From Bradyrhizobium agreste (lineage in GTDB: Bacteria > Pseudomonadota > Alphaproteobacteria > Rhizobiales > Xanthobacteraceae), in NCBI RefSeq assembly GCF_016031625.1, contig NZ_JACCHP010000011.1, positions 310,001 through 374,000 of the forward strand: DNA of 64,000 nt, given 5' to 3'. Shown piece after piece: positions 26,401-36,174 of the stretch (its first letter is position 1; each line of letters opens with the position of its first letter). The notes beneath the pieces are model-generated. The model was not told the DNA's origin, searched no databases, and worked only from the letters and a program-made list of their open reading frames with translations. The position numbers and the translations under genes were made by a program.

Positions 26401-26469
26401 CACACGCGAAGATGTCGGTCGGGGAGTACAGACATTCGGCTTCATCGGACGGCTGCAAGGCCAAAGGTG

Positions 26470-26514
26470 AAACCTCGTTCGCTGTGACGTGCCACTGACG
26501 TCATACCGAGGTTT
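26470..26514 (+). promoter_or_regulatory. Hairpin covering the receptor ribosome site (riboswitch expression platform)
   Basis: AAACCTCG (26470-26477) pairs perfectly with CGAGGTTT (26507-26514), and inside it TGACGT (26485-26490) pairs with ACGTCA (26498-26503). The 3' arm contains GAGGT, the only ribosome-site-like sequence at proper distance from the GTG at 26521. The structure would hide it, so this looks like a translational off state. Confidence 0.6.
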
Positions 26515-26520
26515 TGTACC

Positions 26521-28878
26521 GTGTCTTTCATCCGTCTCGCACGACCGCGCCGCGTCCTGCTTGCCTCCGCCGCGTTCACGTCCTTTGCCGCTCTCGGTCT
26601 GCCTGCCGCTCTGGCGCAGCAGGCGCGAGAGCCGCTGCCGCCCATCGAGGTGTCGCCCGCCCCGGCGCGCAAGCCGGCCAAACCGGCAGCAGGAGCGGCG
26701 CAGAGCGCGCGTCGCGCGGCAGCGCGCAGGCCGGCGGCTGTATCCGCAGCGCCAAAGCCCGTCATGCCGGATACGACGGCGCAAACGCCGCTCAACAGCA
26801 ATGCCGTTGCCGAAAGCGCCTCACGGCTCGGCCTGACGGTGCGGCAGACGCCCGCGACCGTCGAGGTGATCTCCGCCGAAACCATGCGCGAGCAGGGCTA
26901 TCGCACCGTCTCCGAGGTGGCGCAGGGGGCCGTCGGCGTCACCTCCGGCGACAACCCGGCCGAGCCTTCGGCCTTCTCCATGCGCGGCTTCACCAACAGC
27001 CAGATCAACACGCTCTACAACGGCATCAAGATCGGCCCGCAGAACATGACCTCGCGGATCGTCGATACCGCCAATCTCGAAGCGGTGGAATTGCTGAAAG
27101 GCCCGGCCTCGCTGATCTCGGGCGAGGGCGCCGCGGGCGGCGCCATCAACTTCGTCACCAAGCAGCCGCACACTGGAGCGATCCACAACGAAGCTGATTT
27201 CTCCTGGGATTCTCTGAATTCGTTCCGTGCCCATTACGGCTCCGGCGGCAGCACCAATGTACAAGGGCTGGACTATCGCTTCGACATCAGCCGTGCCACG
27301 CTCAACGGCTTTGCCGACGACACCAATGTCAAGATGTTCGGCACGTCCGGCCAGCTCAATTACCGTGTCTCCGACAGCCTCAGGATCTGGGGCGCGGTCG
27401 AGTATCGCGAAGACCGATCGAAAGCGTATTGGGGCGCGCCGCTGGTGCCGATCGCCTTCAGCGGTTCGCATGCGACCACGGGGATCGTCTCCGGAAATTA
27501 CGTCTCGAACTACAACGGAACGAATCTTGGTGCCGTCACCATCGACGATCGCACCTTCAACACCAATTACAACGTTCTCGATAACCGCAACGTGGCGCAG
27601 GAAGTGTGGCTGCGCGGCGGCTTCGAGTTGAAGCTGGCGCCGGACCTGACGCTGAAGAGCCATGCCTATGGCTACGGCGCCGAACGGACCTGGTTCAACA
27701 ACGAGGTCGAGGCGTTCAACTCCACCACGAATCTCGTTGATCGCGAGCGTTTCTATGTCGCCCACAGCCAGCGGCTGGTCGGCAATATCACCGACCTGAT
27801 CTGGGACACAAATATTGCGGGCTTCGACAACCGGTTGGTCACGACGCTGTCGTCGAGCTACCTCGACTTCGTCAGGCCCGGCGCGGCAAACTTTCCCGGC
27901 GATTCGGTTTCGCTGGTCAACCCCAACCGCGGCTTCTACGGCCTGCTCACGACACAGCAGCAGACCGCGCGCATCGACAACGAGGCGCTGTCGTTCGAGG
28001 ACCGGCTGAAGCTGACGCGCAACTTCGCGCTGATCGGGGGCCTGCGTGTCGAGCACATCGGGCTCGATCGCAACTCGACCGACAAGAACGGTCTGGAGAA
28101 AGCAGGCTTCCCATTCACGAAAGACTGGGCGCCGGTGACGGGCCGCATCGGCTACACCTGGGAGGCCGTTCCGGGCCTCACCTTCTTCAGCCAGTACGCC
28201 ACCGGCGCCGACATCGCCGCCAACAATATCTTCTTGCTGGGGCCGACCCAGCCGCTCGACCTGACCACCGCGCGCACCTACGAGACCGGCGTCAGGCACC
28301 TGTTCTGGGACAACCGGGCGGAATGGTCGTTCTCGGCCTACGACATCCTGCGCAAGAACGTCTATGCGGCGGCCGGCGGGCAGGCGCTCAACATCGCCGG
28401 GCGGCAGCAGTCGAAGGGCGTCGAGCTTGCCGCCTCCGTGCGCCCGATCGAGCCGCTGCGGCTGTGGGGCAACATCGCCTATGTCGATGCGCGCTATGCC
28501 GACTACAATTTTGCCGGCGGCTCGTTCTCCGGCAACACGCCGCCGAACGTGCCGCGTATCGTGGCGAACGCCGGCGCATCGTACCGGTTCTTCACGCCCT
28601 GGCCGGTGGAGCTCGGCATCACCGGCCGTCATGTCGGCGACCGCTACAACACCGACGCCAACGTCGTGACGATGAAGGCGTACACCGTGGCCGACGTCTA
28701 CGCCTTCGTTGACATCCCCAAGACCGTGTTCAACGCGGTGGACCAGGCCCGCCTGACCTTCCGCGTCCGCAACATCGCCGACAAGCGTTACGCGATCTGG
28801 GGCGATCCGTTCTATCCCGACCAGATCCTGCTGGGCGCGCCGCGCACCTACGAGATCTCGGCCGCGTTCAAATGGTGA
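26521..28878 (+). CDS. TonB-dependent outer-membrane receptor, B12-riboswitch controlled
   Basis: A 785-residue receptor with a signal peptide ending ALAQQ near residue 35, a Pro/Ala/Lys-rich linker, a plug domain (about residues 110-220, VRQTPATVEVISAETMREQ through VELLKGPASLISGEGAAGGAINFVT) and a 22-strand-type barrel ending in a C-terminal aromatic (FKW). The plug looks like siderophore receptors of the FhuA/FecA type, not BtuB. The riboswitch suggests the ligand is cobalamin, a corrinoid or a cobalt chelate. GTG start is supported by the signal peptide. A PepSY protein follows after 12 bases. Confidence 0.9.
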   Translation: MSFIRLARPRRVLLASAAFTSFAALGLPAALAQQAREPLPPIEVSPAPARKPAKPAAGAAQSARRAAARRPAAVSAAPKPVMPDTTAQTPLNSNAVAESASRLGLTVRQTPATVEVISAETMREQGYRTVSEVAQGAVGVTSGDNPAEPSAFSMRGFTNSQINTLYNGIKIGPQNMTSRIVDTANLEAVELLKGPASLISGEGAAGGAINFVTKQPHTGAIHNEADFSWDSLNSFRAHYGSGGSTNVQGLDYRFDISRATLNGFADDTNVKMFGTSGQLNYRVSDSLRIWGAVEYREDRSKAYWGAPLVPIAFSGSHATTGIVSGNYVSNYNGTNLGAVTIDDRTFNTNYNVLDNRNVAQEVWLRGGFELKLAPDLTLKSHAYGYGAERTWFNNEVEAFNSTTNLVDRERFYVAHSQRLVGNITDLIWDTNIAGFDNRLVTTLSSSYLDFVRPGAANFPGDSVSLVNPNRGFYGLLTTQQQTARIDNEALSFEDRLKLTRNFALIGGLRVEHIGLDRNSTDKNGLEKAGFPFTKDWAPVTGRIGYTWEAVPGLTFFSQYATGADIAANNIFLLGPTQPLDLTTARTYETGVRHLFWDNRAEWSFSAYDILRKNVYAAAGGQALNIAGRQQSKGVELAASVRPIEPLRLWGNIAYVDARYADYNFAGGSFSGNTPPNVPRIVANAGASYRFFTPWPVELGITGRHVGDRYNTDANVVTMKAYTVADVYAFVDIPKTVFNAVDQARLTFRVRNIADKRYAIWGDPFYPDQILLGAPRTYEISAAFKW

Positions 28879-28890
28879 GGCCTTGAGCGT

Positions 28891-30315
28891 ATGATGGGCG
28901 CGATCGTCCTCTCGCATCGCTGGCTCGGCATCGCGTTCTGCCTGCTGTTCGCGATGTGGTTCGCGAGCGGGATCGTCATGCACTTCGTGCCGTTTCCGTC
29001 GCTGACGGAACCGGAGCGATTTGCTGGACTTGTGCCGGTCGATCGCGTTGAGGCGAGGATCTCGGTCGCGGACGCCGTTGTGGCGAGCGGGATTGCCGAT
29101 GCGACGCGTGTTCGGTTGATCCAGCGGAGTGATGGACCGGTCTACGTCGTTTCGGGCCCCGCAGGTTCGCGAGCGGTTCGCGCCTCCGATGGAGGAGACG
29201 CGTCGGTGACGTCCGCCGATGTCGCGCTCACGATCGTGCAAGCTTATTCACGTCAGCGTGGGCTCGACGCGGTGCGCGCTGCGATGGTTGCGCGGTCGGA
29301 CTACGATCAATGGAGCGTGCCGAACGGCTTTGATCGGCATCGCCCCTTGTTTCGCGCCGCTCTCGGCGATGCCCCTGGAACGGAGGTCTACGTTTCGTCG
29401 CAGACCGGCGAAGTCGTCCTGGATACGACGCGCAGCGAGCGCGCGTGGAATTGGGCCGGCAGCGTGCTGCATTGGATCTATCCGACGGTTCTGCGCAGCA
29501 GCTGGGCGCTGTGGGATCGCGTGGTCTGGACGCTGTCGCTGCTGGCCCTGATCGCGGCGTTGCTTGGCGCGGTGCTCGGAATCGTGCGGATCAGGTTGCG
29601 CAAGGGCCAAATCTCCTCGCCCTACCGGGGCTGGCATGCCCTGCATCACCTGATCGGCCTTGCGGCAACGCTGTTCGTGCTGAGCTGGATCTTCAGCGGC
29701 TGGCTGTCGATGGATCACGGCCGACTGTTCTCGCGCGGGCAATTGACGCCGGCAGAGGCCAGCGTGATGAACGCTGTGCCGGATTGGCGAGAATCTGCAA
29801 AGCTCGATCGCCTGCCGTTGTCCCCTTCGGCTCGCGAGGTCGAATGGTTCGCCTTCGACGGCAAGGTCTATCGGCGTGATCGGATCGCCCTCGGCCACCA
29901 GACTTTGATCGGGGCAGGGGACGCGCCGCGCGACGGACAGGCGGCATACCTGGATATGCGGGAGATCGGGAATCTGACGGCACGCCTTGGCGCCGGCTGC
30001 ACCGACCCGTTCCTGCTCGCCGGCAGCGACGACTATCCGGCGCAATCCGCTATTCCGGGGGCTCCCGTCTACCGCACGGCCTGTGGCGATCTCTGGTTCG
30101 ATGTCGATGCCGCCGATGGCAAGGTGCTGCAAAGACTGGACCCGTCGCGGCGCGCCTATCGCTGGCTCTACAGTGCGCTGCACTCGCTTGATTTCCCGAT
30201 CCTGCTGGCTCATGCGCGGCTACGTGACGCTCTCATTGTCGGGCTCTGTACGCTCGGACTGATGTTCTCCGTCACCGGGATTGCCATCGGCTGGCGACGC
30301 TTGCGGGCTTCGTGA
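28891..30315 (+). CDS. PepSY-domain inner-membrane protein
   Basis: A 474-residue protein with about four membrane segments: near residues 10-28 (FCLLFAMWFASGIVMHF), 210-230, 250-270 (LHHLIGLAATLFVLSWIF) and 445-465. PepSY-type periplasmic regions lie between them. Such proteins often accompany TonB receptors and some reduce or process ferric siderophores. It is probably in one operon with the receptor and under the same riboswitch, so a role in corrinoid or cobalt import is inferred. Two start ATGs are adjacent at 28891 and 28894. Confidence 0.85.
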   Translation: MMGAIVLSHRWLGIAFCLLFAMWFASGIVMHFVPFPSLTEPERFAGLVPVDRVEARISVADAVVASGIADATRVRLIQRSDGPVYVVSGPAGSRAVRASDGGDASVTSADVALTIVQAYSRQRGLDAVRAAMVARSDYDQWSVPNGFDRHRPLFRAALGDAPGTEVYVSSQTGEVVLDTTRSERAWNWAGSVLHWIYPTVLRSSWALWDRVVWTLSLLALIAALLGAVLGIVRIRLRKGQISSPYRGWHALHHLIGLAATLFVLSWIFSGWLSMDHGRLFSRGQLTPAEASVMNAVPDWRESAKLDRLPLSPSAREVEWFAFDGKVYRRDRIALGHQTLIGAGDAPRDGQAAYLDMREIGNLTARLGAGCTDPFLLAGSDDYPAQSAIPGAPVYRTACGDLWFDVDAADGKVLQRLDPSRRAYRWLYSALHSLDFPILLAHARLRDALIVGLCTLGLMFSVTGIAIGWRRLRAS

Positions 30316-30406
30316 GGCAGGCTGGGGGCCTCGAGGCGATCGAGGGGTACCTCAACACGAAGTTCGTGACCCAGCGAGCGCGTAAGCACATCGCAACATC
30401 TCCGGA

Positions 30407-30434
30407 CCCGGCGCGACCCCTTGGGCGCGCCGGG
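30407..30434 (+). terminator. Hairpin downstream of the receptor/PepSY operon
   Basis: CCCGGCGCG and CGCGCCGGG form a perfect 9-base stem around a 10-base loop that can itself pair CCC with GGG. No U-run follows. It is placed about 90 bases after the PepSY stop and is a plausible transcript end. The rest of the 30316-30661 gap holds no recognisable gene. Confidence 0.5.
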
Positions 30435-30579
30435 TGCTGACCATACGCGCCAATTGGTCGAGGCGATCCCCCACATCGAGACCGGGCCGACGCTGGCGGC
30501 CGCTCTGTGAGCCCCGAACTCGCGTTCCTGGACCGCCAAAGGGTGAGATCCCGCTGGCGAAGCCGCATTTAGTGGCATA

Positions 30580-30597
30580 CCATTTGCTTGCAAATGG
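30580..30597. promoter_or_regulatory. Palindromic operator-like site upstream of the family-5 ABC importer
   Basis: CCATTTGCTTGCAAATGG has perfect 8-base arms and a 2-base centre. It lies 65 bases before the ATG of the substrate-binding gene, where an operator would be expected. It resembles sites of LacI- or GntR-type regulators, but no such regulator gene is nearby. Confidence 0.45.
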
Positions 30598-30661
30598 GCT
30601 CGGTTTCACTTGCCCTTTGCCAACGAACAGCTGGCATCACGGCATTTCTGGGGAGGACTTC

Positions 30662-32266
30662 ATGGATCGCAGGACGGTATTGAAGGGACTGGCTGGCGCG
30701 GGCAGCCTGGCGTTGACGGGTGGCCTGTCGGCCCCGGCGATCGCTCAGGGTGCGGCGGCGCGCACCCTGCGTTTCGTGCCGCAGGCCAATCTCGCCAATT
30801 TCGACCCGATCTGGGGCACGCAATATGTCGTGCGCAATGCCGCCGCGATGGTCTGGGACACGCTCTACGGCATCGACGCGCAGCTGCAGCCGCAACGCCA
30901 GATGGTCGAGTCCGAGGAGGTGACCGACGACGGCACCACCTGGACGTTCAAGCTGCGGCCGGGCCTCAAGTTCCATGACGGCGAGCCAGTGCTCAGCAAG
31001 GACGTCGTGGCGAGCCTGACGCGCTGGTCGGCGCGCGATCCGATGGGGCTGATGATCAAGGCGCTGCAGCAGGAGCTGACGGCCGTCGACGACCGCACCT
31101 TCAAATGGGTGCTCAAGCAGCCCTTCCCGAAGATGCTCTACGCGCTGGCCAAGAACAACTCGCCGTGCGGCTTCATCATGCCGGAGCGCATCGCGCAGAC
31201 CGATCCGTTCAAGCAGATCACCGACTATGTCGGCTCCGGGCCGATGAAGTTCGCCAAGGGCGAATGGGTGCCGGGCGCGAAGGCGGTGTTCGAGAAATTT
31301 GCGGATTACGTGCCGCGGCAGGAGAAGTCGTCGTGGCTCGCGGGCGGCAAGCAGATGCAGCTCGACCGCATCGAATGGATCGTGATGCCGGATCCGGCCA
31401 CGGCCGCGGCTGCCTTGCAGAACGGCGAGGTCGATTGGTGGGAAAACCCGATTGCCGACCTCGTGCCTGTCCTGAAAAAGAACAAGAACATCAGCGTCGA
31501 TATCGGCGATCCGCTCGGCAATATCGGCTCATTCCGCATGAATCATCTGTTTGCGCCGTTCAACGACGTGCGCGCGCGGCGTGCGGTGCTGATGGCGCTG
31601 AGCCAGGAAGACTATATGCGCGCCATCGTCGGCGACGACACCGCGCTCTGGAAGCCGCTGCCCGGCTTCTTCACGCCCGACACGCCGCTCTACACCGAAG
31701 TCGGCGGCGAGATCCTGAAGGGCAAGCGCGATTTCGACGCGGCCAAGAAGCTGCTCGCCGAGAGCGGCTATTCCGGCCAGCCGGTGACCTGCCTCGTGGC
31801 GCAGGACCAGCCGATCACCAAGGCGATGGGTGACGTCACCGCCGACCTCCTCAAGAAGCTCGGCATGAACGTCGATTTCGTCGCCACCGACTGGGGCACG
31901 GTCGGCTCCCGCCGCGCGCAAAAGACGCCGCCAGGCCAGGGCGGCTGGAATATGTTCCACACCTGGCATGCCGGCGCGGACTGCATCAATCCGGCTCCCT
32001 ACACCGCCATCCGCGCCAACGGCGACAAGGCCTGGTTCGGCTGGCCGAACAGCCCCGGCACCGAGAAGGAGGTCGCGTCCTGGTTCGAGGCCAAGAACCT
32101 CGACGAGGAGAAGGCCGCAATCGGCCGCCTCAACAAGGCGGCGCTCGACGACGTGGTCTACGCGCCCACGGGCTTCTTCCTGAGCTACACCGCCTGGCGC
32201 AAGAATGTCTCCGGCATCACGAAAGGGCCGCTGCCGTTCTTCTGGGGCGTGTCGAAGTCCGCATGA
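30662..32266 (+). CDS. ABC transporter substrate-binding protein, family 5 (peptide/oligosaccharide)
   Basis: A 534-residue periplasmic protein with a Tat-type signal (MDRRTVLKGLAGAGSLAL, cleavage near AIAQG). It has the family-5 signature order: WDTLYGIDAQ, WTFKLRPGLKFHDGEP, YVGSGPMKF, and RRAVLMALSQEDYMRAI. Family-5 proteins bind di- or oligopeptides, but some bind oligosaccharides. It heads a five-gene importer operon and is the only component that decides the ligand. A GGGGAGG ribosome site precedes the ATG. Confidence 0.92.
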   Translation: MDRRTVLKGLAGAGSLALTGGLSAPAIAQGAAARTLRFVPQANLANFDPIWGTQYVVRNAAAMVWDTLYGIDAQLQPQRQMVESEEVTDDGTTWTFKLRPGLKFHDGEPVLSKDVVASLTRWSARDPMGLMIKALQQELTAVDDRTFKWVLKQPFPKMLYALAKNNSPCGFIMPERIAQTDPFKQITDYVGSGPMKFAKGEWVPGAKAVFEKFADYVPRQEKSSWLAGGKQMQLDRIEWIVMPDPATAAAALQNGEVDWWENPIADLVPVLKKNKNISVDIGDPLGNIGSFRMNHLFAPFNDVRARRAVLMALSQEDYMRAIVGDDTALWKPLPGFFTPDTPLYTEVGGEILKGKRDFDAAKKLLAESGYSGQPVTCLVAQDQPITKAMGDVTADLLKKLGMNVDFVATDWGTVGSRRAQKTPPGQGGWNMFHTWHAGADCINPAPYTAIRANGDKAWFGWPNSPGTEKEVASWFEAKNLDEEKAAIGRLNKAALDDVVYAPTGFFLSYTAWRKNVSGITKGPLPFFWGVSKSA

Positions 32267-32283
32267 TCGTGCACTGAGGCCAG

Positions 32284-33225
32284 ATGCTCTCCTACATCCT
32301 CCGTCGCATCGTCGCGACCTTGCCGGTCATGGCCATCGTCGCGCTGTTCGTGTTCAGCCTGCTCTACATCGCGCCCGGCGATCCGGCCGTGGTGATCGCG
32401 GGCGACCAGGCGAGCCCGGAGGATGTGGAGCGCATCCGCCAGAGCCTCGGCCTCGACCGGCCCTTCCTGGTCCAGTTCGGAAGCTGGGTCTGGCGCATCC
32501 TGCACGGCGATCTCGGCACCTCGATCTTCACCAACCTGCCGGTCTCGGCGATGATCGCCCAGCGTCTCGGACCGACGCTGTCGCTGATGATCGTCACGCT
32601 GCTGCTGACGGTCGTCGTGGCGGTGCCGCTCGGCGTGGTGGCGGCATGGAAGGCCGGCAGCCTGATCGATCGCGTCATCATGGGCTTTGCCGTGTTCGGA
32701 TTCTCGCTGCCCGTCTTCGTGGTCGGCTACATGCTCGCCTACATCTTCGCGCTGGAGCTGGAATGGCTGCCGGTGCAGGGCTATACCCCGCTCAGCTCCG
32801 GCTTCTGGCCGTGGCTCGAGAACCTGATCCTGCCGGCGATCGCGCTCGGCTGCGTCTATATCGCGCTGGTCGCCCGCATCACGCGGGCGGCCATGCTCGA
32901 AGTGTTGCAGCAGGACTATATCCGCACCGCCAAGGCCAAGGGCCTCGGGCAGGGCGGCATCCTGTTCATTCACGCCCTGAAGAACGCGGCGGTGCCGATC
33001 GTCACCGTGATCGGCATCGGCATCGCGCTCCTGATCGGCGGCGCGGTCGTCACCGAGAGCGTGTTCGCGATCCCCGGGCTCGGCCGCCTCACCATCGATG
33101 CCATCCTGCGCCGTGATTATCCGGTGATCCAGGGCATCGTGCTGCTGTTCAGCTTCGTCTACGTCCTCGTCAATCTGATGATCGACGTCGTCTACACGCT
33201 CGTTGACCCGAGGATCCGCTATTGA
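32284..33225 (+). CDS. ABC transporter permease, DppB type
   Basis: A 313-residue inner-membrane protein with six predicted helices and the N-terminal MLSYILRRIVATLPVMAIVALFVFSLLYIAPGDP that marks DppB/OppB permeases. The cytoplasmic EAA-type loop reads DYIRTAKAKGL. It lies 17 bases after the binding protein gene and overlaps the next permease gene. Confidence 0.95.
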   Translation: MLSYILRRIVATLPVMAIVALFVFSLLYIAPGDPAVVIAGDQASPEDVERIRQSLGLDRPFLVQFGSWVWRILHGDLGTSIFTNLPVSAMIAQRLGPTLSLMIVTLLLTVVVAVPLGVVAAWKAGSLIDRVIMGFAVFGFSLPVFVVGYMLAYIFALELEWLPVQGYTPLSSGFWPWLENLILPAIALGCVYIALVARITRAAMLEVLQQDYIRTAKAKGLGQGGILFIHALKNAAVPIVTVIGIGIALLIGGAVVTESVFAIPGLGRLTIDAILRRDYPVIQGIVLLFSFVYVLVNLMIDVVYTLVDPRIRY

Positions 33226-34145
33226 CCGACACCACCGTCAATCCGCAATCGCTTCCGGCCGGCCTCGTCGTCGCGCCGCAACTGCCCGAGATCCTGCGGC
33301 CGGTCAGGATCCGGCGCGGCTTCGTCGGCCTCCTGCGCGGCCATCCGACGGTCGCGATCGGCGGCGCGCTGCTGCTGACGCTGGTGCTGATCGCGGTCTT
33401 TGCGCCGTATCTCGGCACGGTCGATCCGACCGCGCTCGCGCCCGCCAAGCGCACCCGGGCGCCGTCGGCCGATTTCTGGTTCGGCACCGACGTGCTCGGC
33501 CGCGACATCTATTCGCGCGTGATGTATGGCGCGCGCGTCTCGCTCACGGTCGGTCTGTCGGTCGCGATCTTCGCCTCGGCCGTCGGACTTGCCATCGGCA
33601 TGATTTCCGGTTTCATCCGCTGGGCCGACGGCATCCTGATGCGGTTCATGGACGGCCTGATGTCAATCCCGCCGATCCTGCTCGCGATCGCGCTGATGGC
33701 GCTGACGCGCGGCAGCGTCGGCAATGTCATCCTGGCGATCACCATCGCCGAGATCCCGCGCGTCTCGCGCCTCGTCCGCAGCGTCGTGCTGTCCTTGCGC
33801 GAACAGCCCTATGTGGACGCGGCGGTGGCCTGCGGCACGCGCACGCCGATGATCATCCTGCGCCATATCCTGCCCAACACGGTTGCGCCGATGCTGGTGC
33901 AGGCGACCTATATCTGCGCCAGCGCCATGATCACGGAGGCGATCCTGTCCTTCATCGGCGCCGGCACGCCGCCGACCATCCCGTCCTGGGGCAACATCAT
34001 GGCCGAGGGCCGCGCGCTGTGGCAGGTCAAGCCCTACATCGTGTTCTTCCCGGCGGCGTTCCTGTCCGTCACCGTGCTCGCCGTGAATCTGCTCGGCGAC
34101 GGCCTTCGCGATGCGCTCGACCCGCGCATGGCCAAGAGCCTGTGA
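33222..34145 (+). CDS. ABC transporter permease, DppC type
   Basis: A 307-residue permease with an N-terminal cytoplasmic extension, then DFWFGTDVLGRDIYSRVMYGARVSL, the signature of DppC/OppC proteins, and a C-terminal half with FIGAGTPPTIPSWGNIM. The start is TTG, overlapping the upstream TGA as TTGA. It forms the translocation path with the DppB-type partner. Confidence 0.95.
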   Translation: MTDTTVNPQSLPAGLVVAPQLPEILRPVRIRRGFVGLLRGHPTVAIGGALLLTLVLIAVFAPYLGTVDPTALAPAKRTRAPSADFWFGTDVLGRDIYSRVMYGARVSLTVGLSVAIFASAVGLAIGMISGFIRWADGILMRFMDGLMSIPPILLAIALMALTRGSVGNVILAITIAEIPRVSRLVRSVVLSLREQPYVDAAVACGTRTPMIILRHILPNTVAPMLVQATYICASAMITEAILSFIGAGTPPTIPSWGNIMAEGRALWQVKPYIVFFPAAFLSVTVLAVNLLGDGLRDALDPRMAKSL

Positions 34146-34176
34146 TATTGCCTGTGATGGATTGAGGCTGATCGCG

Positions 34177-35162
<986 letters not shown>

Positions 35163-35166
<4 letters not shown>

Positions 35167-36140
35167 GTCCTCCGCTGCTCCAGGTCAACGACCTCAAGAA
35201 GCATTTTCCGATCAAGAGCGGCCTGTTCAACCGCAAGCCCGAATTCGTCTATGCGGTCGATGGCGTGTCGTTCGAGATCGCGCGCGGCGAGACGCTGTCG
35301 CTGGTCGGCGAGTCCGGCTGCGGCAAATCGACGGTCGGCCGCGCCATTTTGCGGCTGTTCGAGATCACGTCGGGCCAGGTCATCCTCGACGGCCAGCGTA
35401 TCGACGACGCCGCACCGGGCACGATGCGCCAGATGCGCCGCCGCGTGCAGGTGGTGTTCCAGGATCCGTTCTCGAGCCTCAATCCGCGCATGCGCGTGCG
35501 CGACATTCTCGCCGAGCCGATCCGGAATTTCGGCCTTGCCAAGTCGGCGGAAGACCTCGAGGTGCGTGTCACATCGCTGATGGACACCGTGCGCCTGCCG
35601 CGTGAGGCGCTGAACCGGAGGCCGCACGAATTCTCCGGCGGCCAGCGTCAGCGCATCGGCATCGCGCGGGCGCTTGCGGCCGAGCCGGAGCTGATCGTCT
35701 GCGACGAGGCGGTCTCCGCGCTCGACGTCTCGGTCAAGGCGCAGATCGTCAACCTGCTGCAGGACCTGCAGCGTGAGTTCGGCCTCGCGCTGCTCTTCAT
35801 CAGCCACGATCTCGCCATCGTCGAGCACATGACCCACCGCGTGGCGGTGATGTATCTCGGCAAGATCGTCGAGGTGGCACCGCGCCGCGAGATCTTTGCC
35901 GCGCCAAGGCACCCCTACACCAAGGCGCTGCTTTCGGCCGTGCCGCTGCCGGAGCCGGGAGCCCAGCGCAATCCCATCATACTTAAGGGCGACGTGCCGA
36001 GCCCGATCAATCCGCCGAAGGGGTGTCGCTTTCACACCCGGTGTCCCTTCGTCTTCGACCGCTGCCGGACCGAGGAGCCGACGCTGCGAGCGACCGGACC
36101 CGAACAGTGGGTGGCCTGTCACCTCGAAGAGCCACCGTAA
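35163..36140 (+). CDS. ABC transporter ATP-binding protein, DppF type
   Basis: A 325-residue ATPase pairing with the DppD-type subunit. Walker A GESGCGKST, signature FSGGQRQRIGIARAL, Walker B LIVCDEAVSALD and ISHDL are all present, with the C-terminal CRFHTRCPFVFDRCR cysteine pattern. It overlaps the upstream gene (ATGA) and ends 34 bases before the xylulokinase start. Confidence 0.95.
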
Positions 36141-36174
36141 TCTGGATCGACGCGGCGAAGTGGGGGAAGCAGCC

